From assembly GCF_019443505.1 (NCBI RefSeq), contig NZ_CP080377.1, forward strand, positions 4,030,001-4,094,000: a DNA stretch of 64,000 bases, written 5' to 3'. This DNA is from Janthinobacterium sp. PAMC25594 (lineage in GTDB: Bacteria > Pseudomonadota > Gammaproteobacteria > Burkholderiales > Burkholderiaceae_D). Position numbers and translations under genes: made by a program. The notes under the pieces were generated by a model. The model had not been told where the DNA came from and did no database searches. It saw only the letters and a program-made list of their open reading frames with translations. Of the stretch, positions 9,636 through 19,177 are shown in pieces. Every line of letters begins with the position of its first letter. Position 1 is the stretch's first letter.

Positions 9636-10283
9636 TCACCACTTGCAACCACTATCTTTTTTATCGAGCAACATCAGCACGGGCGCCAGCAAGCCCGCCC
9701 CTGCATAAGCGGTGCGGCAATCGCCGCGCTTGCCTTGCGCGATGTCGCGCGCCAGCTGGGTTTCCGTTTGCAGCGGCTTGTCGGGAATTTGCCCCACGGC
9801 CGTGCCCACCTTGGACGGGTCGCGCTCGCCCGCCATCTTGCGCGCCGTCTTCCTGGCCGCTTCCATGTCGAACTTTGGCGTCTCCGCAGTTTCTTGCCTG
9901 AAGGTATCGGGACTGGCCGCCGGCGTGGCCGGTGACGCGGTGACGACCGTGATGGCTTGCGGGCTGGATGCCGCCGCCGGTGTTTCGCGGGCAGCGGCGA
10001 GTCTTGGCTTGCTGACGGGTTTGGCTTCCCGCTTCGGCTTGACCACCTCGACAGGTGGCGGCGGGGGCCTGGCGGCCAGCGGGCGTATCCACACGGCGAT
10101 CGATTCCACGCGCGGGGCCGTGTCCGGTGGCACAGACGGCTGCACGTGGCGCCACAAGTAGATCAAGGCGCCATGCAGCAGCAAGGACACGCCGACGCCG
10201 AGCGCGATGCCGCGGCGGTTCGGCAAGGGTTGGCCGCCGTCGCTTCTTTCAATACTGAAATCCATTGCCGTCGTCGCCTTCAT
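9636..10283 (-). CDS. TonB-like single-pass membrane protein of unknown function
   Basis: 215 residues. A short cytoplasmic N-terminus precedes one membrane helix (about 27-47, ALGVGVSLLLHGALIYLW) and a Pro/Lys-rich stretch (RPPPPPVEVVKPKREAKPVSKP), just as in TonB. The C-terminus, however, lacks the TonB YPxxARxxxxEG fold. It instead carries a region with GDCRTAYAGAGLLAPVLMLLDKKDSGCKW, including two cysteines that could form a disulfide. It may be an envelope-spanning protein, but its partner is unknown. It diverges from the tRNA-Pro gene. Two ATGs 18 bases apart are possible starts; the upstream one is reported. Confidence 0.7.
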   Translation of the reverse strand: MKATTAMDFSIERSDGGQPLPNRRGIALGVGVSLLLHGALIYLWRHVQPSVPPDTAPRVESIAVWIRPLAARPPPPPVEVVKPKREAKPVSKPRLAAARETPAAASSPQAITVVTASPATPAASPDTFRQETAETPKFDMEAARKTARKMAGERDPSKVGTAVGQIPDKPLQTETQLARDIAQGKRGDCRTAYAGAGLLAPVLMLLDKKDSGCKW

Positions 10284-10393
10284 GTCTGATCGGGAAAACT
10301 TGCAAACCCAGTGTCGCATACTTGTATCGTTTTGAAAAATACATGAGTCGCAGTGCCGCGCGTAAATAATTTACACAGAGTTTCACCTGACCC

Positions 10394-10422
10394 TTGACCG
10401 AAGTCGATACGGCCTGTATTAT
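10394..10422 (+). promoter_or_regulatory. Sigma-70 promoter of tRNA-Pro
   Basis: TTGACC, 17-base spacer, TATTAT. The predicted start is 2-3 bases before the mature tRNA 5' end, so the precursor leader would be very short. Confidence 0.8.
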
Positions 10423-10431
10423 CTTGGTCTT

Positions 10432-10508
10432 CGGAGTGTGGCGCAGCCCGGTAGCGCACCTGGTTTGGGACCAGGGGGTCCAAGGTTCGAATCCTTGTAC
10501 TCCGACCA
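10432..10508 (+). tRNA. tRNA-Pro (TGG)
   Basis: 77 bases with encoded CCA. The anticodon loop TTTGGGA places anticodon TGG at 10466-10468, the T loop is GTTCGAATC, and the acceptor arms CGGAGTG and TACTCCG pair. It is a single-gene transcript with its own promoter and terminator. Confidence 0.97.
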
Positions 10509-10522
10509 AATTTGTAGAAAAA

Positions 10523-10554
10523 AACCCAAGAGTTTCGACTCTTGGGTTTTTTTT
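10523..10554 (+). terminator. Intrinsic terminator of tRNA-Pro
   Basis: Perfect hairpin with arms AACCCAAGAGT and ACTCTTGGGTT, followed by eight T and then CGTCTG. The same T8-CGTC arrangement follows four other terminators in the window. Confidence 0.92.
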
Positions 10555-10579
10555 CGTCTGTACGGGTCACGCCAGTCGG

Positions 10580-10615
10580 GTAGGTCGGATTAGCGCGCAA
10601 GCGCGTAATCCGACA
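10580..10615. repeat. REP-like inverted repeat, copy 2
   Basis: GTAGGTCGGATTAGC arm and GCGTAATCCGACA arm with a CGCAAG-type loop. It is paired in opposite orientation with the copy 25 bases downstream, forming a BIME-like couple between tRNA-Pro and hmgL. Confidence 0.85.
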
Positions 10616-10640
10616 CCACCAGGGTCATGGCAAACACTGT

Positions 10641-10681
10641 TGTCGGATTACGCGTGGCTCCGCCACGCTAATCCGACCTAC
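10641..10681. repeat. REP-like inverted repeat, copy 3, supplying the hmgL stop codon
   Basis: Inverted relative to copy 2: TGTCGGATTACGCG arm, GCTAATCCGACCTAC arm, central TGGCTCCGCCA. On the minus strand the TAG of GTAGGTCGG is the stop codon of hmgL, so the element forms the very end of that reading frame. Confidence 0.85.
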
Positions 10682-11601
10682 GCCGCGAGGCGTTTCGCCG
10701 CAATGGCGTTGCCGGCCCGGCTAGACCCCTTGCGCCCCAGCTGCTGCGAGATGAACTGCCCCGCATCGACCACCAGGTCCAGGTCGATGCCGGTGTCTAT
10801 CCCCAGCCCCTGCATCATGTACAGCACGTCTTCGGTGGCCACATTGCCGGTGGCACCCTTGGCGTACGGGCAGCCGCCCAGGCCCGACACGGACGAGTGA
10901 TAAATCGCGATGCCCACCTCCAGGCTGGCGTAGATATTCGCCAGCGCCTGGCCGTAGGTGTCGTGGAAGTGGCCGGACAGGCCGCCCACGTGGAAAGCCG
11001 CGATGGCGCGTTGCATCACCGCCTGCGTTTTTCTCGGCGTGGCCACGCCGATGGTGTCGGCGATGTCGATCTCGTCGCAACCGAGGTCGCGCATGCGGCC
11101 CACCACGTCGGCCACGGCGTCCAGCGGCACGTCGCCCTGGTAGGGGCAGCCGAAGGCGCAGCTGATGCTGCCGCGCAGGCGCAGGCCGTGTTGCTTGGCC
11201 GCCTTCGCCACGCCTTCGAAGCGGGCGATCGATTCGGCGATCGAGCAGTTGATGTTCTTTTGCGAGAAGGCCTCGGAGGCCGAACCGAAGATCACCACTT
11301 CATCGGCCTTCGCCGCCAGCGCCGCCTCGAAACCCTGCATGTTTGGCGTCAGCGCCGAATAAATGGTGCCCGGGCGGCGCGCGATCTTTGCCATCACTTC
11401 CGCGCTGGTGGCCATCTGCGGCACCCATTTCGGCGAGACGAAGGACGCCGCCTCGATGTTGGCGAAGCCCGCCAGTGTCAGGCGGTCGACCAGTTCGATC
11501 TTGACGGCGGCGCTGATGGTGTCCTTTTCGTTTTGCAGGCCGTCGCGCGGGCCCACTTCGACGATCTTGACCTGCTTGGGCAAACTGGTAGTAGGGTTCA
11601 T
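10678..11601 (-). CDS. liuE: Hydroxymethylglutaryl-CoA lyase
   Basis: 307 residues, a TIM-barrel enzyme that splits HMG-CoA into acetyl-CoA and acetoacetate, the last step of leucine degradation. Visible motifs: the substrate-binding EVGPRDGLQNE near the N-terminus, the metal-binding HFHDTYG (211-217) and the signature GGCPYAKGATGN (242-253) with the catalytic Cys. It follows ghrA with a 1-base gap and is the last gene of the liu/bio cluster. The C-terminal AAKRLAA is terminated by a stop that belongs to a REP-like repeat. Confidence 0.96.
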   Translation of the reverse strand: MNPTTSLPKQVKIVEVGPRDGLQNEKDTISAAVKIELVDRLTLAGFANIEAASFVSPKWVPQMATSAEVMAKIARRPGTIYSALTPNMQGFEAALAAKADEVVIFGSASEAFSQKNINCSIAESIARFEGVAKAAKQHGLRLRGSISCAFGCPYQGDVPLDAVADVVGRMRDLGCDEIDIADTIGVATPRKTQAVMQRAIAAFHVGGLSGHFHDTYGQALANIYASLEVGIAIYHSSVSGLGGCPYAKGATGNVATEDVLYMMQGLGIDTGIDLDLVVDAGQFISQQLGRKGSSRAGNAIAAKRLAA

Positions 11602-11602
11602 C

Positions 11603-12535
11603 TCAATATCCTTGCAAACGGTTGACGATACCGGCGACGGAGTCTCCGGCGTGCAGGCGGCGCATCTTGGCGGCGATCTGCGCCACGCTTTCGCGGCGCA
11701 GGGTGGCGGCCGAAATATGCGGCGTGATGGTGATACGCGGTTCTTGCCAGAACGGGTGCTGCTGCGGCAGCGGCTCGTTGCGGAACACGTCGAGTGTCGC
11801 CCCGGCGATATGCCCGGAGCGGATCAACGTCAATAAGTCCGGTTCGGCCAGATGCGCGCCGCGCGCCACGTTGATGACGTAGGCGCCCGGCAGCAGCATC
11901 GACAGGCGTGCGCGGTCGAGCAGGTTGTGCGTGTCCGGCGTGAGCGGCAGCATGCACACCAGCACGCGCGTGCCGCGCATGAATGCTTCCAGCCCCTCCT
12001 CGCCCGCGAAGCATTGCACGCCATCGAGCTGCTTGCGGCTGCGGCTCCATCCCCGCAGAGGAAACTCGAACTGCGCCAGCGCTTCGAGCACGCGCGTGCC
12101 CAGCACGCCCATGCCCAGCACGCCGACGGGGAAATCCATCTTGTCGAAGGCGGGCAGCGGCTGCCAGATGCCGGCGCGGCCCTGTGCCTCGTAATCGTCG
12201 AAGCGGCGGAAGTGGCGCAGCACGGCGTGGCTCACGTATTCGGCCATCTGCACGCCCATGCCCGCATCATCGAGGCGCACCAGCGGCACATGGGCGGGCA
12301 GCGCGTCGCCGAATTTCAACAGCGCGTCGACGCCGGCGCCCGTGTTGAAGATGGCTTTGACGTCGCGCAATGCGGGCAGCATGGCGGCGGGCGGCTGCCA
12401 CACGACGGCATAGTCGCATGGCGCGAACGTCTCGCCTTCGCGCCAGAAGACAATTTCGGCTTCGGGCAGCAAGTCCTTGAAATCGGCGATCCACGCCGCT
12501 TCCTTGCCATCCGCGCGTTGTAAAAGGATGCGCAT
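11603..12535 (-). CDS. ghrA: Glyoxylate/hydroxypyruvate reductase A-like dehydrogenase
   Basis: 310 residues of the D-2-hydroxyacid dehydrogenase family. The Rossmann motif GVLGMGVLGTRVLEAL lies at about residue 139, and the catalytic Arg (INVARGAHL), Glu (RNEPLP) and His (ITPHISA) are all present in the expected order. GhrA-type enzymes reduce glyoxylate and hydroxypyruvate with NADPH in the cytoplasm. Its position between mccA (11-base gap) and hmgL (1-base gap) is unusual for a leucine-catabolic operon; a side role on 2-ketoacids is possible but not shown by the sequence. Confidence 0.88.
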   Translation of the reverse strand: MRILLQRADGKEAAWIADFKDLLPEAEIVFWREGETFAPCDYAVVWQPPAAMLPALRDVKAIFNTGAGVDALLKFGDALPAHVPLVRLDDAGMGVQMAEYVSHAVLRHFRRFDDYEAQGRAGIWQPLPAFDKMDFPVGVLGMGVLGTRVLEALAQFEFPLRGWSRSRKQLDGVQCFAGEEGLEAFMRGTRVLVCMLPLTPDTHNLLDRARLSMLLPGAYVINVARGAHLAEPDLLTLIRSGHIAGATLDVFRNEPLPQQHPFWQEPRITITPHISAATLRRESVAQIAAKMRRLHAGDSVAGIVNRLQGY

Positions 12536-12546
12536 CGTGCCAGCCT

Positions 12547-14574
12547 CTATGCGGCAGCCTTGAAGGCCAGCAGCGGCGCGCCATCCGCCACCTGGTCGCC
12601 GACGGCGTACAGCACGTCTTCCACCAGGCCGTCGTGCGGCGCGGCGATCGTGTGCTCCATCTTCATCGCTTCCATGATGACCAAAGGCTCGCCCTTTTTG
12701 ACGTCCTGGCCCTTGTTGACCAGCACGGCGACGACCTTGCCCGGCATCGGTGCCGTCAGGCGCCCGCCTTCCGCTTCCACTTCGCCCGCATGCGCCATCG
12801 GGTCGCTGTAGTGCAGTGTGTAGTGCAAGCCGCTGGTAAATACGTGGAACTGCTCGCCATCGCGCAGCACCGTGCCATGCACGGCACGCTCACCGAGCTT
12901 GATGTGCAGCTCGTTGCCCCGGTGCGCCGTCAGGGTCAGGGGCTGGCCGTTGAACAGCCAGCCATCCGTCTTGTAGGCGATGCGCGCGGCATAGGCCTTG
13001 CTGTCGCCAGCCAGCGCGAATTCATCGGCAAACGCCAGGCTGCGTCCCAGGGTGCTGTTCAAGCGCCAGCCCAGGGCATTGCCCCACGGGTCGGCGGGGT
13101 TGCTCGACTGCGCTTCGGACGCGGCTTTTTCTTGCGTCAGCAGGGCGACGGACGCCAGCGCCAGGGCCGTATCGGGCGCTGCTTGCAGGGCGGGGAACAG
13201 CGACGCCTGATTGCGCTCGATGAGGCCCGTATCAAGATCGGCAGAGCTGAATGCCTGGCCTTCGACCAGGCGTTTCAAAAAGGCGATATTGCTGGCCAGT
13301 CCCACGATCTGGTATTCCGACAGCGCCTGCGCCATGCGCGCCAGCGCTTCGCGGCGGTCCGCGCCCCAGACGATCAGCTTGGCGATCATCGGGTCGTAGA
13401 ACGGAGAGATGGCGTCGCCTTCGCGCACGCCCGAATCGATGCGCACGGACGCCGGTACCAGCGTGCCACCCAGCTCGAACGTGACGGCCGATGGCGACTG
13501 CATGTGGCGCAGGGTGCCGATCGATGGCAAAAAGCCCTTCTCCGGATTTTCCGCATAGATGCGCGCCTCGATGGCGTGGCCGTGGATCGTCAATTCGCTC
13601 TGTTTTTTCGGCAGCGGTTCGCCAAAGGCGACGCGCAGCTGCCATTCCACCAGGTCGGTGCCGGTGATCATTTCCGTTACGGGATGCTCCACCTGCAGGC
13701 GCGTGTTCATCTCCATGAAGTAGAACGAGCCATCCTGGTTGGCGATGAATTCCACCGTGCCCGCGCCCACGTAACCGACGGCCTTGGCGGCGGCGACAGC
13801 CGCTTCGCCCATGGCGGCGCGGCGCTCCGCCGGCATGCCCGGCGCTGGCGCTTCTTCCAGCACTTTTTGATGACGGCGCTGCACCGAGCAGTCGCGCTCG
13901 AACAGGTAGATGCAGTTGCCCAGCATGTCGGCGAACACCTGGATTTCGATATGCCGCGGACGCGACAGGTATTTTTCGGCCAGCACCTTGTCGTCGCCGA
14001 AAGAGCTGATCGCTTCGCGCTTGCACGAAGCCAGCGCGGCCTTGAAGTCGGCGCTGTTCTCGATGACGCGCATGCCCTTGCCGCCGCCGCCGGCGGACGC
14101 CTTCAGCAGCACGGGGTAGCCGATCTTGTCGGCCTGGCCGTGCAGGAAGTCCGCATCCTGTTCCTCGCCGTGGTAGCCGGGCACCAGCGGCACGTTGGCT
14201 TTCTCCATCAGCGACTTGGCGGCCGACTTCGAGCCCATGGCGCGCATGGCGGACGCCGGCGGGCCGATGAAGACCAGGCCCGCCGCGTGGCAGGCGTCGG
14301 CGAAGTCGGCGTTTTCGGACAAAAAGCCGTAGCCGGGGTGGATCGCCTGCGCCCCTGTCGCCAGCGCCACGGCGATGATCTTGTCGCCGCACAGATAGCT
14401 TTCCTTGGCCGGCGCGGGGCCGATCAGCACCGCTTCGTCGCACACGGCGACGTGCTTGGCGTTGGCGTCCGCCTCCGAATACACGGCGACGGTCTGGATG
14501 CCCATGCGGCGGGCGGTAGCGGCGACACGGCAAGCGATTTCGCCGCGGTTGGCGATCAGGATTTTAGTGAACAT
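12547..14574 (-). CDS. liuD: Methylcrotonoyl-CoA carboxylase, biotin-carboxylase/BCCP subunit
   Basis: 675 residues. The N-terminal biotin carboxylase (about 1-450) starts with FTKILIANRGEIACRV and has the ATP-grasp Gly-rich loop KASAGGGGKGMRV and the EMNTRLQVEHPVTE segment. A linker of about 130 residues leads to a C-terminal biotinyl domain with VIMEAMKMEH, Lys638 being the biotin attachment site. Length and linker match MccA/LiuD rather than acetyl-CoA or geranyl-CoA carboxylases. It works with the mccB product encoded upstream. The bioB-mccA gap of 159 bases contains two repeat elements. Confidence 0.95.
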   Translation of the reverse strand: MFTKILIANRGEIACRVAATARRMGIQTVAVYSEADANAKHVAVCDEAVLIGPAPAKESYLCGDKIIAVALATGAQAIHPGYGFLSENADFADACHAAGLVFIGPPASAMRAMGSKSAAKSLMEKANVPLVPGYHGEEQDADFLHGQADKIGYPVLLKASAGGGGKGMRVIENSADFKAALASCKREAISSFGDDKVLAEKYLSRPRHIEIQVFADMLGNCIYLFERDCSVQRRHQKVLEEAPAPGMPAERRAAMGEAAVAAAKAVGYVGAGTVEFIANQDGSFYFMEMNTRLQVEHPVTEMITGTDLVEWQLRVAFGEPLPKKQSELTIHGHAIEARIYAENPEKGFLPSIGTLRHMQSPSAVTFELGGTLVPASVRIDSGVREGDAISPFYDPMIAKLIVWGADRREALARMAQALSEYQIVGLASNIAFLKRLVEGQAFSSADLDTGLIERNQASLFPALQAAPDTALALASVALLTQEKAASEAQSSNPADPWGNALGWRLNSTLGRSLAFADEFALAGDSKAYAARIAYKTDGWLFNGQPLTLTAHRGNELHIKLGERAVHGTVLRDGEQFHVFTSGLHYTLHYSDPMAHAGEVEAEGGRLTAPMPGKVVAVLVNKGQDVKKGEPLVIMEAMKMEHTIAAPHDGLVEDVLYAVGDQVADGAPLLAFKAAA

Positions 14575-14635
14575 GGTCTCTCTCTATTCTCTCAAAAAGG
14601 GGCAGCTGTCTCTTGATGGACCTGTTCTGCTGGTT

Positions 14636-14670
14636 TGTCGGTTTACGCGCTACGCGCTAAACCGACCTAC
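14636..14670. repeat. REP-like inverted repeat, copy 4
   Basis: TGTCGGTTTACGCG arm and CGCTAAACCGACCTAC arm. It forms an inverted couple with copy 5, 19 bases downstream, in the gap between bioB and mccA, and could attenuate or stabilise the polycistronic mRNA there. Confidence 0.85.
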
Positions 14671-14689
14671 GCATGGTGAGGCGGTATTC

Positions 14690-14724
14690 GTAGGTCGGGT
14701 TAGCCGGCACGGCGTAACCCGACA
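14690..14724. repeat. REP-like inverted repeat, copy 5
   Basis: GTAGGTCGGGTTAGCC arm and GGCGTAACCCGACA arm, in the same sequence class as copy 1 but inverted relative to copy 4. It ends 9 bases before the bioB stop codon. Confidence 0.85.
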
Positions 14725-14733
14725 GGGCTGTCA

Positions 14734-15780
14734 TCAGCAGCCACACTTCTCTTTCTGCACCGAGTCGAGCATGGCGCCGCGCGTCTGCAGGCCCAGTTTG
14801 CCCAGCAAGACGCGGTCGTCTTCCGCTTCCGGGTTGTCGGTGGTGAGCAGCTTGTCGCCGTAGAAGATGGAATTGGCGCCAGCCAGGAAGCACATCGCTT
14901 GCACGGCTTCGCCCATCTGGCGGCGGCCCGCCGACAAACGCACGCGCGCCTTCGGCATGGTGATGCGGGCCACGGCGATCGTGCGCACGAATTCGAACGG
15001 ATCGAGCGCTTCCAGGCCAAACAAAGGCGTGCCTTCCACTTGCACCAGGTGGTTGACGGGCACCGATTCCGGATACGGGTTCAGGTTCGCCAGCTGGGCG
15101 ATCAGGCCCGCGCGCTGCAAGCGCGTCTCGCCCATGCCGACGATGCCGCCGCAGCACACTTTCAAGCCCGCTTCGCGCACGCGGCCCAAAGTGTCCAGGC
15201 GGTCCTGGTATTCGCGCGTGGAGATGACGTTGTCGTAGAACTCGGGCGCCGTATCGAGGTTATGGTTGTAGAAGTCCAGGCCAGCGTTTTTCAGGCGGTC
15301 CGCCTGTCCCTCTTCCAGCATGCCCAAAGTAGCGCACGTTTCCAGGCCCAGCGCCTTCACCTTGGTCACCATCTCTTCGACTTTTTCCATGTCGCGCTCT
15401 TTCGGGCTGCGCCAGGCGGCGCCCATGCAGAAGCGCGTGGCGCCGTTGGCTTTCGCCTGGCGGGCGGCGTCGAGCACCGTGTCGATGTCGAGGATTTTTT
15501 TCGCTTCCACGCCCGTGTCATAGCGGGCCGCCTGCGGGCAGTAGCCGCAATCTTCCTCGCAGCCGCCCGTCTTGATCGACAACAGGGTCGCCAGTTCCAC
15601 GTCGCCATCGGGGAAGTTGATGCGGTGGGTTTGCTGGGCCTTGAACATCAGGTCATTGAATGGCAGGTCGAACAGGGCCAGTACATCGGCGACGGGCCAG
15701 GTGGCCGCTTCCGGCACGGTGATGCGCGCCGCAGGGCGGTGCAGTTCGACGGTTTTTGCTGCTTCTTGGACGTGAGACAT
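14734..15780 (-). CDS. bioB: Biotin synthase
   Basis: 348 residues of the radical-SAM family; inserts sulfur into dethiobiotin. The radical-SAM cluster motif CEEDCGYC supplies Cys74, Cys78 and Cys81, and the family segments YNHNLDT and [10 protein letters not shown] follow. The C-terminus ends QKEKCGC. It is the last of four bio genes on this strand and starts 32 bases after bioD. Biotin made here is the prosthetic group of the carboxylase encoded by the flanking mcc genes. Confidence 0.97.
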   Translation of the reverse strand: MSHVQEAAKTVELHRPAARITVPEAATWPVADVLALFDLPFNDLMFKAQQTHRINFPDGDVELATLLSIKTGGCEEDCGYCPQAARYDTGVEAKKILDIDTVLDAARQAKANGATRFCMGAAWRSPKERDMEKVEEMVTKVKALGLETCATLGMLEEGQADRLKNAGLDFYNHNLDTAPEFYDNVISTREYQDRLDTLGRVREAGLKVCCGGIVGMGETRLQRAGLIAQLANLNPYPESVPVNHLVQVEGTPLFGLEALDPFEFVRTIAVARITMPKARVRLSAGRRQMGEAVQAMCFLAGANSIFYGDKLLTTDNPEAEDDRVLLGKLGLQTRGAMLDSVQKEKCGC

Positions 15781-15812
15781 GTGATTCCTTCGCTTCTATT
15801 TTTTGGATACGT

Positions 15813-16604
15813 TTAAGTGTTGGGATGCTGCGCCGGCCAGTTGGGCAAGCCGGTGAAATCGAGATACGCCGCCGCCGCTTGCGCGCTCGGCTGCGCCAGG
15901 CGCGGCACCTTGCCCAGCAGCGGCGCCGGGATGCGCTCGATCAGCGCATCGATATTTTCGTCGAGGAAGCGCATTTCCACTTCCAGGGTGTTGGCCACCC
16001 AGCCGATAACCGTCAGGCCGCGCGCTTCGATGGCTTCCAGCGTCAGCAAGGCCTGGCTGATGCAGCCCAAACGCATGCCGACCACCAGGATCACGGGCAG
16101 ATCGAGTTGCTGCGCCAGGTCGGCCGAATCGAAGCCGGGCGACAGAGGCACGCGGAAACCGCCCACGCCTTCGACCACCACGGCGTCCGAGGCGGCGGCG
16201 ATTTCCAGGTAGGCGGCCAGAATCGGCACCGATTCGATGCTCACGCCTTCGAGCGCGGCGGCGATGTGCGGCGCGGCCGCTTCCTTCAGCATGTAGGGCG
16301 TCGTCAGGCTGCGCAGCATGGTGACGTTGCCGGCGGCGATCAGGCTGTCGGCGTCTTCATTATGCAGTTCGCCGTCGCGCATCTCGGCGCCGGCGGCGAC
16401 CGGCTTCATGCCGCAGGCGCGCACGCCGCGCGCGACCAGCGCGTGCAGCAGGGCCGACGAGGTCAGGGTCTTGCCGATTTCCGTGTCGGTACCGGTGACG
16501 AAACAGGCAAAGCGCGAGGGCAGGCCGGCAATGGCCGGAGCCGGCTGCACGGCCGGCGCCAGGTCCGCCAGCACTTCGGCCACGATGGGGTCATCAAGGC
16601 TCAT
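15813..16604 (-). CDS. bioD: Dethiobiotin synthetase
   Basis: 263 residues. The P-loop [15 protein letters not shown] lies at about 37-50 instead of near residue 10 as in E. coli BioD, because the N-terminus carries about 28 extra residues, rich in Ala, Pro and Val. [12 protein letters not shown] matches the family's second loop. It carboxylates 7,8-diaminopelargonate and closes the ureido ring with ATP. The start overlaps the end of bioF by 11 bases, which supports this long form, though a start nearer the P-loop is possible. Confidence 0.93.
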   Translation of the reverse strand: MSLDDPIVAEVLADLAPAVQPAPAIAGLPSRFACFVTGTDTEIGKTLTSSALLHALVARGVRACGMKPVAAGAEMRDGELHNEDADSLIAAGNVTMLRSLTTPYMLKEAAAPHIAAALEGVSIESVPILAAYLEIAAASDAVVVEGVGGFRVPLSPGFDSADLAQQLDLPVILVVGMRLGCISQALLTLEAIEARGLTVIGWVANTLEVEMRFLDENIDALIERIPAPLLGKVPRLAQPSAQAAAAYLDFTGLPNWPAQHPNT

Positions 16605-17790
16605 GGCGAGTCCTTTCCAGGGTGTTGACTGCGTTGATCAATTGCGCCACTTCCTGCGCCGTGTGGCCGGCCGACAGGGTTACGCGCAGGCGCGCCGACC
16701 CCGCTGGCACGGTGGGCGGGCGGATGGCGCCGACCCACAGGCCCTGCTGGTACAGCTGGGCGGCTATGTCCAGCATGTCCGCGTTGTCGCCGATGATGAC
16801 GGGCTGGATGGCGCTCAATGATGGCAAGGCTTGCCAGCGCTGCAGCTGCAAGCCCTCGTTCCATTGCGCCACCAGCGCCGCCAGGTGCATCCGACGGTGT
16901 TTTCCTTCATCACCGGCGATGATGTCCAGGCTGACCAGCAGCGCATGCGCCAGCGCGGGCGCGGCCGCCGTGGTGAAGATGTAGGGGCGCGCCTTCTGGA
17001 TCAGCGTTTCGATCACGGTTTCATGCGCGCAAACAAAGGCGCCACCCACGCCGGCCGATTTGCCCAGGGTGCCCACGTAGACCAGGTGCGGCGAATGCAG
17101 GTCGAAGTGTTCCAGCGCGCCGCGGCCGTTGGCTCCCAGCGCGCCGAAGCCGTGCGCGTCGTCGACCACCAGCCAGGCGCCGTACTGCTCGCACAGGGCC
17201 AGCAGCGCGGGCAGCGGCGCCAGGTCGCCATCCATGCTGAAGATGCTGTCGGTGACGACGATCTTGGTTTTGGCTTTGCTGGCCGCCAGCAGGGCCGTCA
17301 GGGCATCGAGGTCCGCATGCGGATACACGCGCGTTTTCACGCGGGCCAGGCGCGTGCCGTCGATCAGCGAGGCGTGGTTCAGCGCTTCCGAGAAGATCTC
17401 GGTGTCCGCGTCGCCCGCCGCCAGGGCCGTCAGCACGGCTAAATTAGCCATGTAGCCGGTGCAGAAATACAGGGCGCGCGCCTGTTCCAGGTTGGCGCCG
17501 ACGAAAGCGGCCAGGCGTTCTTCCAGCTGCGCGTGGGCGCGGCTGTGGCCGCTGATCAGGTGCGAAGCGCCGCTGCCGGCGCCATACAGGTCGGCGCCCT
17601 CTTTCAGCGCGGCGACGATGCGTGGATGCGACGCCAGGCCCAGGTAGTCATTGCTGCAAAAGGCCAGCATGGCGCGCCCGTCCACCGTCAGGCGCGGCGC
17701 GCACGGCGTGTCGACGGTGCGGCGGCGGCGCATCAGGCTGCGCTCTTCCAGTCCTTGCAGCTGCTGTTGCAATCGCGCGATCAGTTCCAT
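16594..17790 (-). CDS. bioF: 8-amino-7-oxononanoate synthase
   Basis: 398 residues of the alpha-oxoamine synthase family. PLP-binding Lys244 lies in [23 protein letters not shown] and [12 protein letters not shown] are typical. It condenses pimeloyl-ACP/CoA with alanine in the first committed ring-forming step of biotin synthesis. It sits 1 base after bioA and overlaps bioD, so bioA-F-D are translationally linked. No bioC or bioH is visible beside it. Confidence 0.96.
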   Translation of the reverse strand: MELIARLQQQLQGLEERSLMRRRRTVDTPCAPRLTVDGRAMLAFCSNDYLGLASHPRIVAALKEGADLYGAGSGASHLISGHSRAHAQLEERLAAFVGANLEQARALYFCTGYMANLAVLTALAAGDADTEIFSEALNHASLIDGTRLARVKTRVYPHADLDALTALLAASKAKTKIVVTDSIFSMDGDLAPLPALLALCEQYGAWLVVDDAHGFGALGANGRGALEHFDLHSPHLVYVGTLGKSAGVGGAFVCAHETVIETLIQKARPYIFTTAAAPALAHALLVSLDIIAGDEGKHRRMHLAALVAQWNEGLQLQRWQALPSLSAIQPVIIGDNADMLDIAAQLYQQGLWVGAIRPPTVPAGSARLRVTLSAGHTAQEVAQLINAVNTLERTRHEP

Positions 17791-17791
17791 C

Positions 17792-19132
17792 TCAGGCTCC
17801 GATCACTTTGTTGAAGACTGCCAAGGTCTGCTGGCCCAGGCCCGCGATTTCGGCGTCGTCGAGGATGTACGGCGGCATCAGGTAGACGGTCGAACCGATG
17901 GGGCGCATCAACAGTTCGTGTTCCAGCGCCGTGCTGAAGAAGCGGCGCGAAAAATCGGGCGCCGCATCGACGGCGTCAAACGCCCAGATCATGCCCCGCT
18001 GGCGGAAGTGTTTTACGCGCTCGTGCTGCGCCAGCGGCGCCAGGGCGCGCGTGATTTTGGCGGCGCGTTCGCGGTTGGCCACCAGCACATCGTCTTCCTC
18101 GAAGATCGACAGGGTCGCCAGCGCCGCGCGGCACGCCAGCGGGTTGCCCGTGTACGAGTGCGAATGCAAAAAGCCGCGGCGCACGTCGGTGCTGTAGAAC
18201 GCTTGATAGATGTCTTCGCGCGTCATCACGAGGGACAGGGGCAAATAGCCGCCGCTGATGCCTTTCGACAGACAGACGAAGTCGGGCCAGATGCCGGCCT
18301 GTTCGCACGCAAAGAAGGTGCCCGTGCGCCCGCAGCCGACGGCGATTTCGTCGAGGATCAGATGGACTTGATAGCGGTCGCACAGGGCGCGCACCAGCGA
18401 CAGGTACAGCGGGTCGTGCATGGCCATGCCGGTGGCGCATTGCACCAGCGGCTCGATGATGATGGCGGCGATCTTGTCCGACTTTTCCTGGAACAGCCGT
18501 TCCACGTCGGCCGCCGCGCGGCGCGCCACGTCTTCGGCGGATTCGCCCTCGGCGGCCTGGCGGAAGTCGGGCGACATCACCGTCGTTGATGCGCGCAGCA
18601 GGGGGCCATAGGCATCCTTGAACAGCGCGACGTCGGTGACGGCCAGCGCGCCGATGGTCTCGCCGTGGTAGCTGCCTTGTAAACAGACGAATTCCTGTTT
18701 TTCACTCTTGCCGCTGTTGCGCCATGCGTGAAAACTCATTTTCAGGGCGATTTCCACGGCCGACGCGCCGTCGGACGCGTAAAAGCTGTGACCGAGCACG
18801 CCGCCGGTCAATGCCGACAGGTTTTCCGACAGTTCGACCACTGGTGCATGCGTGAAACCGGCCAGCATCGCGTGTTCCAGCCGGTCCAGTTGGTCCTTGA
18901 GTTCCGCATTGATGCGCGGATTGGCGTGGCCGAACAGGTTCACCCACCAGGAGCTGATGGCGTCCAGGTAGCGTCGTCCTTCGTGGTCATACAGCCAGGC
19001 GCCGCGGCCATGGCTGACGGGGATGAGCGGTACAGCGTCGTTAGCCGATGCGTGATGCTGCATCTGTGTGCAAGGGTGCCACACGCTGCGCAGACTGCGT
19101 TCGACCCAGTCCGATTGTTTTTCTGCTTTCAA
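17792..19132 (-). CDS. bioA: Adenosylmethionine-8-amino-7-oxononanoate aminotransferase
   Basis: 446 residues, a class III aminotransferase that uses SAM as amino donor to make 7,8-diaminopelargonate. Asp261 in [14 protein letters not shown] binds the PLP ring nitrogen and Lys290 in [13 protein letters not shown] forms the aldimine. VWHPCTQM near residue 17 is a BioA hallmark. It is the first bio gene, 45 bases downstream of liuC, with no visible BirA-type operator in the gap, which suggests transcription from the liu promoter. Confidence 0.96.
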   Translation of the reverse strand: MKAEKQSDWVERSLRSVWHPCTQMQHHASANDAVPLIPVSHGRGAWLYDHEGRRYLDAISSWWVNLFGHANPRINAELKDQLDRLEHAMLAGFTHAPVVELSENLSALTGGVLGHSFYASDGASAVEIALKMSFHAWRNSGKSEKQEFVCLQGSYHGETIGALAVTDVALFKDAYGPLLRASTTVMSPDFRQAAEGESAEDVARRAAADVERLFQEKSDKIAAIIIEPLVQCATGMAMHDPLYLSLVRALCDRYQVHLILDEIAVGCGRTGTFFACEQAGIWPDFVCLSKGISGGYLPLSLVMTREDIYQAFYSTDVRRGFLHSHSYTGNPLACRAALATLSIFEEDDVLVANRERAAKITRALAPLAQHERVKHFRQRGMIWAFDAVDAAPDFSRRFFSTALEHELLMRPIGSTVYLMPPYILDDAEIAGLGQQTLAVFNKVIGA

Positions 19133-19177
19133 AACTGCTCCAATGATTTTCTTAGTCCATGAGCTCTAGACTATTAA

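Noticed and set aside
12634..14616. 660-residue open frame on the plus strand
   Set aside because: It lies entirely antisense to mccA, is extremely rich in Arg, Ala and His and has no recognisable domain. Long antisense frames are expected in high-GC genes; several others (for example 60598-61806 and 6373-7533) were dropped for the same reason.
10580..14724. CRISPR array
   Set aside because: The repeats come in only two inverted couples 4 kb apart, are self-complementary and have no regular spacers. No cas gene is present.
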